Assembly (NCBI RefSeq): GCF_000317065.1
Contig: NC_019701.1
Location: 2,385,001-2,449,000 of the forward strand
Source of the DNA: Pseudanabaena sp. PCC 7367
GTDB taxonomy: Bacteria > Cyanobacteriota > Cyanobacteriia > Pseudanabaenales > Pseudanabaenaceae
DNA length: 64,000 bases
Direction: 5' to 3'
The notes under the pieces are model-generated. The model searched no databases. It was not told the origin of the DNA and was given only the letters and a program-made list of their open reading frames with translations. Below are positions 16,704 to 26,849 of this stretch, one piece after another (the first letter of the stretch is position 1; every line of letters begins with the position of its first letter). The position numbers and the translations under genes are program-made.

Positions 16704-19226
16704 CTATAAATTCCCTACAGGTAGATCCTGGTCAGGTTGAACTGGTTGCATAGGCAACATTTTGGCGATTACCTGCTGGTCAAAATAGCGCTGCCGAAAG
16801 ACCAACTCATCGACGGCGGCAATGAACTCATTCACCTTGAGCAGGGCAGCACTATCAACCATCTCTTGATGTTCTTCTCTGGTCTCTGCATCAGGGGCTA
16901 CCGAATTTTGCTGGCCGAAAGAAATATGCTGCAATTCATTGTCATCGATCGCTGCCGACCAACCACAATAATCAAGTGCCGCCAAGCCTAGATCAATAAT
17001 TTGGGAATTACGATCGCCAATGCCTAAATTGCTGCTCAAAGTAGCGATCGAAATGCTCTTGCCGGTGCGCTCCAAATACTTGGCGATTCCCACCAGTCTT
17101 TGCCAGATTCCCCAGCCGTTCAATTGCTGGGGCGGTGCATAGGTGAGAACGATCGGCTTTGCTTGCTCCTGCGCCTCGTTGAGCAAATTCTCCAACTCTT
17201 GCCAACTAGTGGGACAGCGATCGCAAATAACCACTGCCTCAAGCGCCAGGTCTAAGGATTTTGGTGATAAAGATTTTGGTGATTCTGATTCTGATTCCGA
17301 TTCTTTTAATGAAAATATGCCAACTTGACCGCGATAATCCAGTAATTCAATATTCTTGGTCACATTTGGAGATTGGGGCGATCGGGGTAATTCCTGGCTG
17401 AATTGATTGAGGTAGCGATCGCCCAAACTATCGCCATTATTAGCATAAGCCGCGATCGGACTGGTGGTGTGAACCTGACCAAAATCCAGCAAGCGCACTT
17501 GATATTCGCGCTTATAAGCATTGTCAACCAATTCCACTACTACATCACAGGGCATTCCTATCTCTGGCAATTCATGGCTGTAATGCCCCCACCAATGGCC
17601 ATTAATCTCGCCCGTTTCATCAATTAGGCAAAACTCAGTTTTAATATATTCCACCTTCTGGCCTTTGCGATTCTTAAGCTTGGCATTGAATTTGCGATCG
17701 AACCAGCAGTTCTTAACCAGCAGTTTGGGAATTGGATTACCCATCCCAAATGGTTCTAGTTGCTTGAGCTGTCGGAACATCAACTGACCTAAATCCTTAA
17801 TTTTTACGACCAGATCAATCTCTAATCGCTGTACCTGGGTTTGTAAATATTCACGGCTATATTGACTCCAGAACCTTTGTTCGATCGCCGCCTTGAACAA
17901 GGGCAAATTCTCCGCCGCAAGGCTCATTCCTGCCGCCAAGGGATGACCACCAAAACTATTCAAAAGATGTTCCTGGCCTTTGATTAACTCGTAAAGATTA
18001 ATACCCTGGGGCGATCGGGCACTCCCCCTGGCGATCCCATCTTCAAGTTGGAGCAAAATCACCGGGCGGGCATATTCACCACTAACTTGACCAGCCACCA
18101 ATCCCAAAATCCCCGCTGACCATTGGGCATCCGCCAGAATAATTACGCCTTGGGTGGAGAGATCGAGTTGGGCGATCTTGGCCTGAGCCTGGTTATAGAT
18201 GCTCTTTTGGAGGGCTTTGCGCTGGGTGTTGGCTAGTTCGGCCAGTTCTACTAATCGGGCGCAGGTTTGCGGATCTTTGCTGGTCAGTAACGCCACACAA
18301 TTACTCACATCACCCCAGATCCGGCTAATTGAATTGATCCGGGGCGCAATGCCAAAGCTGATGTCGGTGGGGCGATCGCCCGCCCGTTTGCATGCTTCGA
18401 GCAGTTGCCTGATTCCTTCCCGTTCCTTGTGCTTAAGTTGCTCAATCCCAATTTGTGCCAGATAGCGACAATCCCCCACCAGTGCCACCAGATCAGCCAC
18501 CAGACCGATCGCCAGCAGGTCTAATAGCTTCGCCAAGGGTTGCTGGGGAATGTCTGGCATCGCTGCATACAATGCCTCAACTAACTTATAGGCAACCGCC
18601 ACACCAGAGAGGTGATAGAGCGGATGATTTGGTTCTAAATAACGGGGGTTAATAATTGCTACTACCTTTGGGCGTTGGGCTGGCAGGGTATGGTGATCGG
18701 TGATGATTACATCAATGCCCAGCGATCGGGCATGTTCAATTTCTTCTATGTCGGTGCTGCCCGTATCGCAGGTGATAATCAAAGAACAATCAGGATGTTC
18801 AGTTAGCAGATGATCGATTCCTTTGATCGAAAGGCCGTGGGATTCATACTGGCGATTGGGAATAAAAAAGAATAGTTCTTCATTCTGGGCAAAGAACTGC
18901 CCCAGGCCATCCCAGAGCAAAGCTGTAGCCGTAATTCCATCCGCATCAAAATCACCCCAGATCGCTACCTGTTCGCGGTGGTCGATCGCTTGTTTAATGC
19001 GCTCGATCGCCAGTTCCATTTCTTGCCCAAAGGCTGAGCCGCTAGTGGGTACATATAGCTCAGGGTTAAGGTAAGCCTCGATCGCTGGTTCCGATTGAAT
19101 CCCTCGCTGCCACAACAAGATCGCCGCAGCTTGACCGACCCGATCGATTAACCAGGCTGGTGGTTCCGGCTGTGGTAGAAGTTGCCAGTTTTTGGGTTGC
19201 TCTGGTGCAGAGATTTCAGACACCAT
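16704..19226 (-). CDS. recJ: Single-stranded-DNA-specific exonuclease RecJ
   Basis: 840 residues from the ATG at 19226, which gives the N-terminus MVSEISAPEQPKNW; an upstream ATG would add 18 untypical residues. Manganese-binding DHH-family motifs are present in order: GDFDADGITA (about 90), CDTGSTD (about 153), TDHHTLP (about 177) and LLAIGLVADLVAL (about 240). The DHHA1 domain with FGGHPLAAG follows around 420. It degrades single-stranded DNA 5' to 3' in recombination and mismatch repair. The C-terminal 250 residues form an extension common in cyanobacterial RecJ, here containing a Ser/Glu run (SESESESPKSLSPKSL). The product is cytoplasmic. A GNAT gene follows 13 bp later. Confidence 0.93.
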   Translation of the reverse strand: MVSEISAPEQPKNWQLLPQPEPPAWLIDRVGQAAAILLWQRGIQSEPAIEAYLNPELYVPTSGSAFGQEMELAIERIKQAIDHREQVAIWGDFDADGITATALLWDGLGQFFAQNEELFFFIPNRQYESHGLSIKGIDHLLTEHPDCSLIITCDTGSTDIEEIEHARSLGIDVIITDHHTLPAQRPKVVAIINPRYLEPNHPLYHLSGVAVAYKLVEALYAAMPDIPQQPLAKLLDLLAIGLVADLVALVGDCRYLAQIGIEQLKHKEREGIRQLLEACKRAGDRPTDISFGIAPRINSISRIWGDVSNCVALLTSKDPQTCARLVELAELANTQRKALQKSIYNQAQAKIAQLDLSTQGVIILADAQWSAGILGLVAGQVSGEYARPVILLQLEDGIARGSARSPQGINLYELIKGQEHLLNSFGGHPLAAGMSLAAENLPLFKAAIEQRFWSQYSREYLQTQVQRLEIDLVVKIKDLGQLMFRQLKQLEPFGMGNPIPKLLVKNCWFDRKFNAKLKNRKGQKVEYIKTEFCLIDETGEINGHWWGHYSHELPEIGMPCDVVVELVDNAYKREYQVRLLDFGQVHTTSPIAAYANNGDSLGDRYLNQFSQELPRSPQSPNVTKNIELLDYRGQVGIFSLKESESESESPKSLSPKSLDLALEAVVICDRCPTSWQELENLLNEAQEQAKPIVLTYAPPQQLNGWGIWQRLVGIAKYLERTGKSISIATLSSNLGIGDRNSQIIDLGLAALDYCGWSAAIDDNELQHISFGQQNSVAPDAETREEHQEMVDSAALLKVNEFIAAVDELVFRQRYFDQQVIAKMLPMQPVQPDQDLPVGNL

Positions 19227-19909
19227 AATTGAAATACCAATATTTATGGGTTGTCTATAGATTAGTGATGGGCTAATCACGTACTAATCAGTTGGTGGTA
19301 GTGGTTATTGGGTTATTAATAATTAATATTAGATTCTATGGCTTAAATCATCTAGATCGACCTCGATCGCCACAACTTAATTGCAAGCGTTGCACATTGG
19401 CAGGATGATTTAGCGATGCAGCGATCGGTCAAACTGATATCAGGCAGATGTTCGATATTTTTGTGAGCAACATTGTTAGCCCTGGATTAGGCAGCCTAAC
19501 CGCAATGCCGACAGCGATTGTTTATTAATAGTGTTTAATCTGTTCAATCGGGCTTGATCTTTGATCTAACCTTAGCTTAAATGTCAGTTTAGGGGAACTT
19601 GGGCAGGCTTGCTTCAGTCAATCCAGTCAATCGAGTTGGTTTAGATTTTTAGATTGCTTTCCCCTGATTACTTCGCAGCGGATCAAACCCGATTGTTAAT
19701 GATATTGTGCATCATTTCGTATTGCTAGCTAATTGCCTTAAGCGATCGCCCTTAGTTGATCAGCATTACAACTTTTGGATTAGCTCTAATTCCTTAAGCT
19801 GAAATGACAATAGCCATTTGTTTATAACTTGGCTTAACTTAACCTTAGTGACGCAATACCCAGAGTATAGAAGTAAGACTCAACTATTCGATATTCGAGA
19901 CCTAGTCAA
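19227..19909. other. Gene-free spacer
   Basis: About 680 AT-rich bases between the recJ start and the end of the glutaredoxin-like gene. No credible reading frame, RNA or repeat was recognised; it should contain the recJ promoter. Confidence 0.5.
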
Positions 19910-20179
19910 TCAATTCTGGTATTTCTGTAATAATTCTTCCAGCTTTACCACCGGTGAGCGCGGTGACAAACGAGGTAGGGGTTCTTCAGTCGGCGGTGTG
20001 TTAGCCTCGTTTACCCAACACAATACCGGCACCTCGTATTGATACTTTTCAAACCAATTGAGACTATCGGTAATTTGCCGAATTTCTAGTTCAAACGATA
20101 CTGCCTCAACCTGCTCTAGCTTTTCTTGCAAGCCCTCACAGAGATGGCAACCAGGTTTGGTATAGAGAATTAATTTCAT
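19910..20179 (-). CDS. Glutaredoxin-like (DUF836) thiol protein
   Basis: 89 residues from the ATG at 20179 (a TTG one codon earlier is less likely). It begins MKLILYTKPGCHLCEG, the beta strand and redox CxxC (CHLC) of the glutaredoxin-like DUF836 family. The cis-Pro strand follows as YEVPVLCW. It is expected to act in the cytoplasm in dithiol-disulfide exchange. Small proteins of this family are common and poorly characterised. It is monocistronic, flanked by long spacers on both sides. Confidence 0.82.
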   Translation of the reverse strand: MKLILYTKPGCHLCEGLQEKLEQVEAVSFELEIRQITDSLNWFEKYQYEVPVLCWVNEANTPPTEEPLPRLSPRSPVVKLEELLQKYQN

Positions 20180-20182
20180 CAA

Positions 20183-20810
20183 GTTTAATACGGTGAATAC
20201 AAAATACTAGCAGCCAGAGGATGAGCCGCAAAAATGCTGGCGATCGATTGCGTTTTTAGCCCATTTAGCATATAATTCCGGCCGATCGGGCGGCTGTTTT
20301 TATTTAGTAGGCAACATCTAGCAATCAGCATTAATGTTTGGCACTCACTAACAATTACATCGCAATTGATTATAGCTCTATAGCCTTCAGCCTGGAACTC
20401 ACATCCCCCTCTGACCCACGTTAACTGTTAACCGAGAGCATTGCTCTAACCATCAATTACTAATATTTAATATTTAGTATTTGATTGTGTTGAATCAAGA
20501 TCAAACACCCGTTGAACCTGGAAAATATCACTCTAATTATTAATGAATCTGATTCCGGTAGTAATTGAATCTAGTACCGATCGGTCAATCGCTGGTGCTG
20601 ATCCGGCCAAACGATCGCGTTCATCAAGTCCCTCACTCACCACCGAGATTCTACTATTTGGCTATTTGGCTATTTAGCAATTCAAATCGATTCACTAAAT
20701 CTAGTCTAAATCCGATCTGCTAGTTCTAGTTTAGCCAAAAGCTTATTTGTTTATATCCGTCTTGACTATAGTTCGCAAGTTCGCATCATTCCTCATCACC
20801 ACAGAAAATT
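20183..20810. other. Gene-free spacer
   Basis: About 630 bases between the divergent glutaredoxin-like and M23 peptidase genes. I found no gene, tRNA or clear hairpin with a T-run. Promoters for both neighbours should lie here. Confidence 0.5.
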
Positions 20811-21749
20811 ATGTTGCAACGATCGCCAAAATCCCATTCACCCAAGGCCACTAAGCCTAAGCATAATCAGGCTCAAAAGCAGACCCAAAAGAAGTCCAAC
20901 AAACAAGCCTGTATTTTGGGAAGTTTTCTAGCCACTTCACTGCTAGCACCAATCCTGTCGCCGATCGCCTGGGCTGCAAACCGCCTCGAAACCTTTGTGT
21001 TTAACGTCAGCGAAAGCCGGATTGAGTTTGTCACCAAAGACAAAGTACGGCCAATGGGCAAGATCATTGAGAACCCGACCCGTCTGGTGATCGATTTACC
21101 TGGCACTACCTATAAAGGCCCTACCCTGCGCAGAGATGTGGGGAATGGCGTGAAGGCGGTACGAGTTGGCCAACCAGAGCCAGATATGACCCGGATGGTG
21201 ATCGAATTTGATCCCAACTATCAACTCCAGGATGGCCCCTTGCGGATGAAGGCGATGTCTACGCCAAGTCGGTGGGCGATCCAACTACCCGATTCAGTGG
21301 CCAAAACTGGTGATATTAGTGCGGCTCCTTTTGTGTGGCCGTTAATTGGCGAAATTACTTCTGGGTTTGGTTGGCGCGTACATCCCATTTCTGGCAATCG
21401 CAAACTGCATAAGGGCATTGATGTGGCAGCCCCGACTGGTGCGCCGATCCTGGCCGCCGCCGATGGGATTGTTACCTTTGCCGGATGGGATGATGGCGGT
21501 TATGGCAATGTGGTGGAACTGACCCATGCAGATGGATCGCTGACCCTATATGCGCACACTAGTAAAATTTTGGTGCGTAAAGGGCAGAGCATTCAACAGG
21601 GGCAACCGATCGCCCAGGTGGGTAGTACGGGCTGGAGCACAGGGCCACACTTGCATTTTGAGGTGCAATCGGGCAGCAAAAAGGTAATTGACCCGATGGC
21701 ATTCTTGCCGCTGCGGTATGTGGTGTTTAATATTGTGGCGCAAAGTTAG
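20811..21749 (+). CDS. AMIN-domain M23 peptidase
   Basis: 312 residues. A Lys/Gln-rich cytoplasmic stretch (1-32) precedes a hydrophobic signal segment (33-55) ending AWAAN. Residues 57-160 form an AMIN domain (VFNVSESRIEFVTKDKVRP, then NPTRLVIDLPG), which in other proteins binds peptidoglycan and directs cell-wall enzymes to sites of division or secretion. Residues 175-295 are an M23 metallopeptidase: FGWRVHPISG, HKGIDVA (zinc His and Asp), then YAHTS and HLHFE (second zinc pair and catalytic His). All catalytic residues are present. Probable role is periplasmic endopeptidase in septal or sheath wall remodelling. It lies 86 bp before cobB on the same strand, with no functional link evident. 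Confidence 0.9.
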   Translation: MLQRSPKSHSPKATKPKHNQAQKQTQKKSNKQACILGSFLATSLLAPILSPIAWAANRLETFVFNVSESRIEFVTKDKVRPMGKIIENPTRLVIDLPGTTYKGPTLRRDVGNGVKAVRVGQPEPDMTRMVIEFDPNYQLQDGPLRMKAMSTPSRWAIQLPDSVAKTGDISAAPFVWPLIGEITSGFGWRVHPISGNRKLHKGIDVAAPTGAPILAAADGIVTFAGWDDGGYGNVVELTHADGSLTLYAHTSKILVRKGQSIQQGQPIAQVGSTGWSTGPHLHFEVQSGSKKVIDPMAFLPLRYVVFNIVAQS

Positions 21750-21835
21750 CCAAAGGTTAGTTAGCGTGAGGTTGGCGATCGGCTAGACTTACTTAATTAG
21801 TGAGTTAAGCGGATTGAGCAGGAGCAGAAAATAAT

Positions 21836-23236
21836 TTGGCGATCGCAATTGCCGGAACCCATAGCGGGGTTGGTAAAACCACAGTTACGCTGGCGATTTT
21901 GGCGGCTTTGCAGCGGTGGGGGCAAAAAATTCAATCGTTTAAGGTAGGACCCGATTACATCGATCCGATGTTTCATGGTGCGATCACGGGTCGATCTTGC
22001 CGTAATCTCGATCCAGTTTTGACCAGCAATCGCTATGTGCAAGCTTGCTTTACCCAACATAGTGCGATCGCCGATGGCGCAGTGATCGAGGGGGTGATGG
22101 GTTTATTTGATGGCGCAGCCAGTAGCGAGGTGGCTAGCACTGCTCAGGTGGTAAAGCTGCTCAATCATGCCTCTAAGCAAATATCTAACGATCGTATAAC
22201 TAGCGATCGCAAACCCGCTGTTTCGCTGCTACTGGTAATCGATTGTGCCAAGATGTCTCGATCGCTGGCGGCGCTGGTTTATGGCTATGCAAATTTTGAT
22301 CCGGATTTGCAAATTGCTGGCATCATTCTCAATCAGGTGGGAAGCGATCGGCATAAGCAAGTGCTCAGTGAAGCGATCGCGCCGTTGCATATCCCGATTG
22401 TGGGTGTGATTCCTCGGCAAGTAGAAATCAAATTAAGCGATCGGCATCTAGGATTAGTCCCCACCGAGGAGGTTGGTAATTTTAATCAGATTGTCGATCG
22501 CCTGGCGGAATTGGGCAAAACTTGCTTCGATTGGGACAAGCTATTGCCGCTGGTGCAGACAAATTCTGAGCAGTTAGCGGGGAAGCATGAGCCGATCGCC
22601 TCTTGTGATCTATCTCAACCCAAATCACCCGCCAGAATTGCCGTTGCCCGCGATCGTGCTTTTAATTTCTACTATGCTGATAATCTGGATTTGCTGAAAT
22701 CCCTAGGCGCAGAGCTTCTTTTCTGGAGCCCATTAAAGGATCAAAAATTACCGGAAGGCACAACGGGGTTATATTTGGGTGGCGGCTTCCCGGAGATGTT
22801 TGCGGCGGAGTTGAGCGCGAACCAGGGGGCGATCGCCTCGATCCAACAACATACCCATTTACCAATCTATGCAGAGTGCGGCGGGTTGATGTATTTGAGT
22901 GAGTCGATTACTAATTTTGCGGGGGAAACTTTCCCGATGGTGGGGGTGCTGCCGACGCAAACAGTGATGGCGAAGAAACTAACGTTGGGGTATCGGCGTT
23001 GTGCTTTGCAAGATCCTAATAATGATTTGAGTGATAGTAAGACCTATTGGGGGCATGAGTTCCATCGATCGCAGTTAACGATCGAACCAACCGAGCCTGT
23101 TTACAAGTTGGCTAATTATGCGGGTGAGGCGATCGGGTTTGATGGCTGGAGGGTGAACAGGGCGATCGCTACTTATACTCATTTTCACTGGGGCGATCAG
23201 CCTGAGTTGGCAAGTTTTTTGTGGGGGTATGTCTAG
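21836..23236 (+). CDS. cobB: Cobyrinic acid a,c-diamide synthase
   Basis: 466 residues, normal for CobB/CbiA. The N-terminal ATPase part opens with IAGTHSGVGKTTVTLAIL (P-loop), then FKVGPDYIDPMFH. The C-terminal class I glutamine amidotransferase part carries LYLGGGFPE, the catalytic Cys in YAECGGLMYL, and the His in YTHFHWG. It uses ATP and glutamine to amidate the a and c side chains of cobyrinic acid in cobalamin (pseudocobalamin) synthesis. Start is a TTG at 21836; no ATG fits the conserved N-terminus. No cobalamin riboswitch is visible in the 86-bp upstream gap. Other cob genes are not in this window. Confidence 0.93.
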   Translation: MAIAIAGTHSGVGKTTVTLAILAALQRWGQKIQSFKVGPDYIDPMFHGAITGRSCRNLDPVLTSNRYVQACFTQHSAIADGAVIEGVMGLFDGAASSEVASTAQVVKLLNHASKQISNDRITSDRKPAVSLLLVIDCAKMSRSLAALVYGYANFDPDLQIAGIILNQVGSDRHKQVLSEAIAPLHIPIVGVIPRQVEIKLSDRHLGLVPTEEVGNFNQIVDRLAELGKTCFDWDKLLPLVQTNSEQLAGKHEPIASCDLSQPKSPARIAVARDRAFNFYYADNLDLLKSLGAELLFWSPLKDQKLPEGTTGLYLGGGFPEMFAAELSANQGAIASIQQHTHLPIYAECGGLMYLSESITNFAGETFPMVGVLPTQTVMAKKLTLGYRRCALQDPNNDLSDSKTYWGHEFHRSQLTIEPTEPVYKLANYAGEAIGFDGWRVNRAIATYTHFHWGDQPELASFLWGYV

Positions 23237-23242
23237 CTAAAA

Positions 23243-24259
23243 CTAACGATACTCATCGCCACAATCGCCGATGATCGCAAACAGATCCTTCGATTTAGCT
23301 GAGATCTGATCAATGCTAGCCTTATCTTCATCATCTAGCGCAAAATCAAACACCCTGGCATTCGCGGCAATATGCTCCGAAATGCTGAGCCTCGCCCCCA
23401 CGATCGCTCCGGCCACGGTTGGCTGTTCCAGGATATAGCGCACCGCCACATTGGCAATACTGACGTTATGCTTTTTAGCGATCGGCTGCAACGTAGTCAA
23501 CAGCGATTGAAACAATTGCCACCCACCCCAGGCATCGATCATCCGTTTATATTTGCCCTGCGAAACCGTTTCCAGTTGCCAGCGCCCAGGCTCCGATTTG
23601 CCCACATACTTATCCGCCAGCAAACCACCACAGAGGGTGCCATAGGCCAGCAATTGAATATTATTGGCTTGGCAGAAATCAATCATGGCAACCTGGGGAC
23701 GGCGATCGACGATCGAGAATTGCACCTGATTGGACACAATCTTGATCCCATTTTTCACAATTATTTTGAGGCGTGGTGTATCAAAGTTGGTCAGCGCCAG
23801 ATGTTTGATCTTGCCCTCCTTTTGCAAATCCACCATGTGCCCCAATGCATCCAAATAGGCACGATCGCCATAATCCCACCAGTGGAATTGGAGTAAATCC
23901 AGGGCTTCCACATCCATCCGCTTGAGGGAAATATCAATATTCCGCTCCACAACCTGGCGGGTCATTTTGCCGGGGCGGGGCACCCATTTGGTAAAGGCTT
24001 GCAAATTATTCAGGGCTGCCTGACCTTGCCGATCGCGCAGTTGCCGCCGGAACTCACCGATCAAATCTTCAGCGGGGCCATAGTGATCGGCCAGATCCCA
24101 GGTAGTAAAACCAGCATTGAAATAATCAAACATGCGATCGATCGCTTGGCTTGGGTTGATCTTGCCGTGGCCACCGGATACCTGCCACATGCCATTCAAA
24201 ATCCGGCAGATGGTGAGGTCTTCAGTGAATTGAGTTCTGCTCTGGGCTGGTAGTTGCAT
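23243..24259 (-). CDS. Aldo/keto reductase
   Basis: 338 residues with a TIM-barrel aldo/keto reductase pattern. DLADHYGPAED carries the catalytic Asp and Tyr; FTKWVPRPG supplies the Lys. The sequence LDLLQFHWWDYGD matches the His strand, and the cofactor-binding end has VRYILEQPTVAGAIVGARLS. It is expected to use NADPH to reduce a carbonyl in the cytoplasm. It resembles the plant/cyanobacterial branch related to L-galactose dehydrogenase-like enzymes, but the substrate cannot be assigned. It converges on cobB with a 6-bp gap. Confidence 0.87.
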   Translation of the reverse strand: MQLPAQSRTQFTEDLTICRILNGMWQVSGGHGKINPSQAIDRMFDYFNAGFTTWDLADHYGPAEDLIGEFRRQLRDRQGQAALNNLQAFTKWVPRPGKMTRQVVERNIDISLKRMDVEALDLLQFHWWDYGDRAYLDALGHMVDLQKEGKIKHLALTNFDTPRLKIIVKNGIKIVSNQVQFSIVDRRPQVAMIDFCQANNIQLLAYGTLCGGLLADKYVGKSEPGRWQLETVSQGKYKRMIDAWGGWQLFQSLLTTLQPIAKKHNVSIANVAVRYILEQPTVAGAIVGARLSISEHIAANARVFDFALDDEDKASIDQISAKSKDLFAIIGDCGDEYR

Positions 24260-24687
24260 TGGCGATCTAATTTTAGTAATATTTCTTAATAATCTATTTT
24301 AGAATGTAATCTGATCATACGAGCAGCGATCATACTTTTCTTGAGCTTGGGCGATCGGGTTTGATCCAGATTGTTGATTGATATTGGCGCTAGCAATCTC
24401 AAGTATTACGATCGAATAGAGATTATATTTCTCAAAGTATTTTGCCCTGATTAGATTTGATTAGATTAGTTATAGGGGAAAAATAATAGAATACTTATAA
24501 GCTGCTAATACTTGGTGCTTGCAACTGTGGGTATGATTAGTGTGTGGGATGATGAAGTGTTAAATAGATCCATGCTAATCAATTGATTTAGGGATTATGA
24601 GAATTTTTTAGTTGTTTAATTTGGCGACCTAAATTAGTAAGCCAACAATTTTGATTAGTATTTGAGTAATAAAGGCATAGGTAATTA
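24260..24687. other. Gene-free divergent spacer
   Basis: About 430 AT-rich bases between the aldo/keto reductase and exoribonuclease starts. No RNA gene or repeat recognised. Confidence 0.45.
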
Positions 24688-26727
24688 GTGGACAAGGGCA
24701 CACTGGTAGAAGTAAAACTGCATGGCGATCGCCGTCTGGCAGTGGTGGAGCGACCAGAAGGCAAAAAGCACATTCAGGTAATCGATGAAAATGGCACTGC
24801 CCATGTAGTACATCCGCGCGAAGTAGAATATGTGGTAAAGGTTGATCCTGAAAGTGATAGCCCCGTAAAATATAGTTCACAAAAAATCCCCAAGTTTACC
24901 GCTGAAGCTGAGCAATATATCGATCCATCTGCCCTAGAAATAGCCTGGGAATTGCTCAGTGAAGATCCAGATCAAGCCACGGTTTCCCCAGCGCAACTAG
25001 CTAATCTGCTGTTTTCCGACACATCTGCGGTGGCCACCTATGCTGCTTATAAATTACTAAGCGAGGATAAACTTTATTTCAAAAGCAAGGGACAGATTTA
25101 TGAACCGCGATCGGCTAGCCAGGTAGCAGAGATCAAGCATCAAATTGAAGTGGCTGAGCAACGGGCACAGGAAGTAGAAAACTTTTTCCAAAAGCTCCGC
25201 GACAAAATAAGTGGAGAGGCAGTAGAGTGGACAAGTAGCGATCGCCGTAAACTTGAAAGCCTAGAGCGATATGCTACCCACGGCAATGAATCCTCAGATA
25301 AATCAGTAGCGATCGACATCTTCAAAACCCTCAAACGCGATCGCACCGAAACAGCCGCGTTTAACCTATTGGTTGATCTGGGCATCTGGTCTGTACACGA
25401 AAATATGTTTTTACGAAGGAGTCAAGTGCCGAGTGTATTTCCCGAAGCCGTTACCGCCAGGGCGCAAGAGTGTCTTGACTCACCCATAATCGACCCAATG
25501 GCGCGGATCGATCTGACGCATTTACATGTCTATACGATCGATGACGAGTCCACTACTGAAATTGATGATGGCCTTAGTGTTGAAACGCTGGCTGATGGTA
25601 GGCACAAGTTATGGATTCATATCGCTGATCCAACCCGCTGGTTAGAACCAGGCGATCTGCTCGATCTCGAAGCGCGGCGGCGTGGTACAAGTTTATATTT
25701 GCCAACGGGGATGATCCCGATGTTTCCGCCTGTCTTGGCGACTGGGCCGATGAGTCTGGTGCAAAAGCAGGTTTGCCATGCACTGTCGTTTGCGGTGGAA
25801 TTAGACGAAGCTGGAGCGATCGTTGATTTTGATGTCCATACCAGCCTGATTAAGCCCAACTACCGGCTTACCTATGAAGACACCGAAGAGATGTTACATC
25901 TGGGGGTGGAGCAGGATTTAGACTTACTGGCCAAATATGCCCGACTGCGCAATCAATGGCGGCGATCGCAGGGGGCGATTAATATCAATTTGCCCGAAAC
26001 GATCGTGCGGGTCGATCCCAATGACACCGATCAATTGACTTTGCATCTGCTAGAAAATTCATTCTCGCGGCAACTGGTGGCGGAAATGATGATCCTGGCT
26101 GGGGAGGTGGGTGCTAAGTTTGCTCAACAAAACAGTATCCCAGTGCCCTATCGGTTTCAAGAACAGCCGGATCTGCCTTCCGAAGAGGTGATCGTGCAAT
26201 TACCACCGGGGCCAGTGCGAGAATTTGCGATCTGTCGGCGGATGACGCGGGGCGAGCTGAGTATTAATCCATTTCGTCATGCAGGTTTGGGTTTAGATGC
26301 CTATGTGCAGGTTACCTCGCCGATTCGTAGATATAGCGATCTGCTGACCCATTTCCAGTTCAAAGCCCATCTGCGTGGTGAACCGTTGCCCTATCAGGAG
26401 CAAGATTTAGACACATTATTAAAAATGATCGATCCGGCTACCTACGAAGCTACCCAGATCGAACGGCAAACGGTGCGCTATTGGAGTTTGGAATATTTAC
26501 GCCGTCAGGGCAAGAAGGTATGGCAAGCGCTACTGCTGGATTGGCTGCGCGAGGATGAACGATTGGGGCTATTGCTGCTGGAGGATCTGGGTTTGAAGTT
26601 GCCGATCCGAATGATGCGGGATGCCTATGTGGGCGAAAGCTTGAATGTGGTGGTGAGCAATGTCGATCCGCGCCAGGACATTATTAACTTTGAAGTGGTG
26701 CAAGCACCGATGCTTCATGCCAATTAA
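24688..26727 (+). CDS. RNase II/R family exoribonuclease
   Basis: 679 residues from a GTG at 24688 (DKGTLVEVKLHGDRRLAVVERPEGKKH), which matches the conserved start of the cyanobacterial RNB proteins. The RNB catalytic domain spans about 270-600. It opens with IDLTHLHVYTIDDESTTEIDDGLS, which contains the magnesium-binding Asp cluster, followed by LWIHIADPTRWL. Later it carries YVQVTSPIRRYSDLLTHFQ, the RNA-binding Arg and Tyr motif. It degrades RNA 3' to 5' one nucleotide at a time. The length is shorter than E. coli RNase R, and the N-terminal cold-shock domains are reduced. It is a monocistronic gene. Confidence 0.9.
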   Translation: MDKGTLVEVKLHGDRRLAVVERPEGKKHIQVIDENGTAHVVHPREVEYVVKVDPESDSPVKYSSQKIPKFTAEAEQYIDPSALEIAWELLSEDPDQATVSPAQLANLLFSDTSAVATYAAYKLLSEDKLYFKSKGQIYEPRSASQVAEIKHQIEVAEQRAQEVENFFQKLRDKISGEAVEWTSSDRRKLESLERYATHGNESSDKSVAIDIFKTLKRDRTETAAFNLLVDLGIWSVHENMFLRRSQVPSVFPEAVTARAQECLDSPIIDPMARIDLTHLHVYTIDDESTTEIDDGLSVETLADGRHKLWIHIADPTRWLEPGDLLDLEARRRGTSLYLPTGMIPMFPPVLATGPMSLVQKQVCHALSFAVELDEAGAIVDFDVHTSLIKPNYRLTYEDTEEMLHLGVEQDLDLLAKYARLRNQWRRSQGAININLPETIVRVDPNDTDQLTLHLLENSFSRQLVAEMMILAGEVGAKFAQQNSIPVPYRFQEQPDLPSEEVIVQLPPGPVREFAICRRMTRGELSINPFRHAGLGLDAYVQVTSPIRRYSDLLTHFQFKAHLRGEPLPYQEQDLDTLLKMIDPATYEATQIERQTVRYWSLEYLRRQGKKVWQALLLDWLREDERLGLLLLEDLGLKLPIRMMRDAYVGESLNVVVSNVDPRQDIINFEVVQAPMLHAN

Positions 26728-26849
26728 ATTAGCTCAACTAAAGCTGATATTAAATCTTGCTGGATACCCTTGATAAACATGCTTGTAACCGCTACTCATC
26801 TTGCGTTGCATATGCTGAAGATCCAGAGTATTTGAGCTTTAAGCCTACC

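Noticed and set aside
21750-21835. Cobalamin riboswitch before cobB
   Set aside because: The gap is only 86 bp and I see no B12-box-like sequence.
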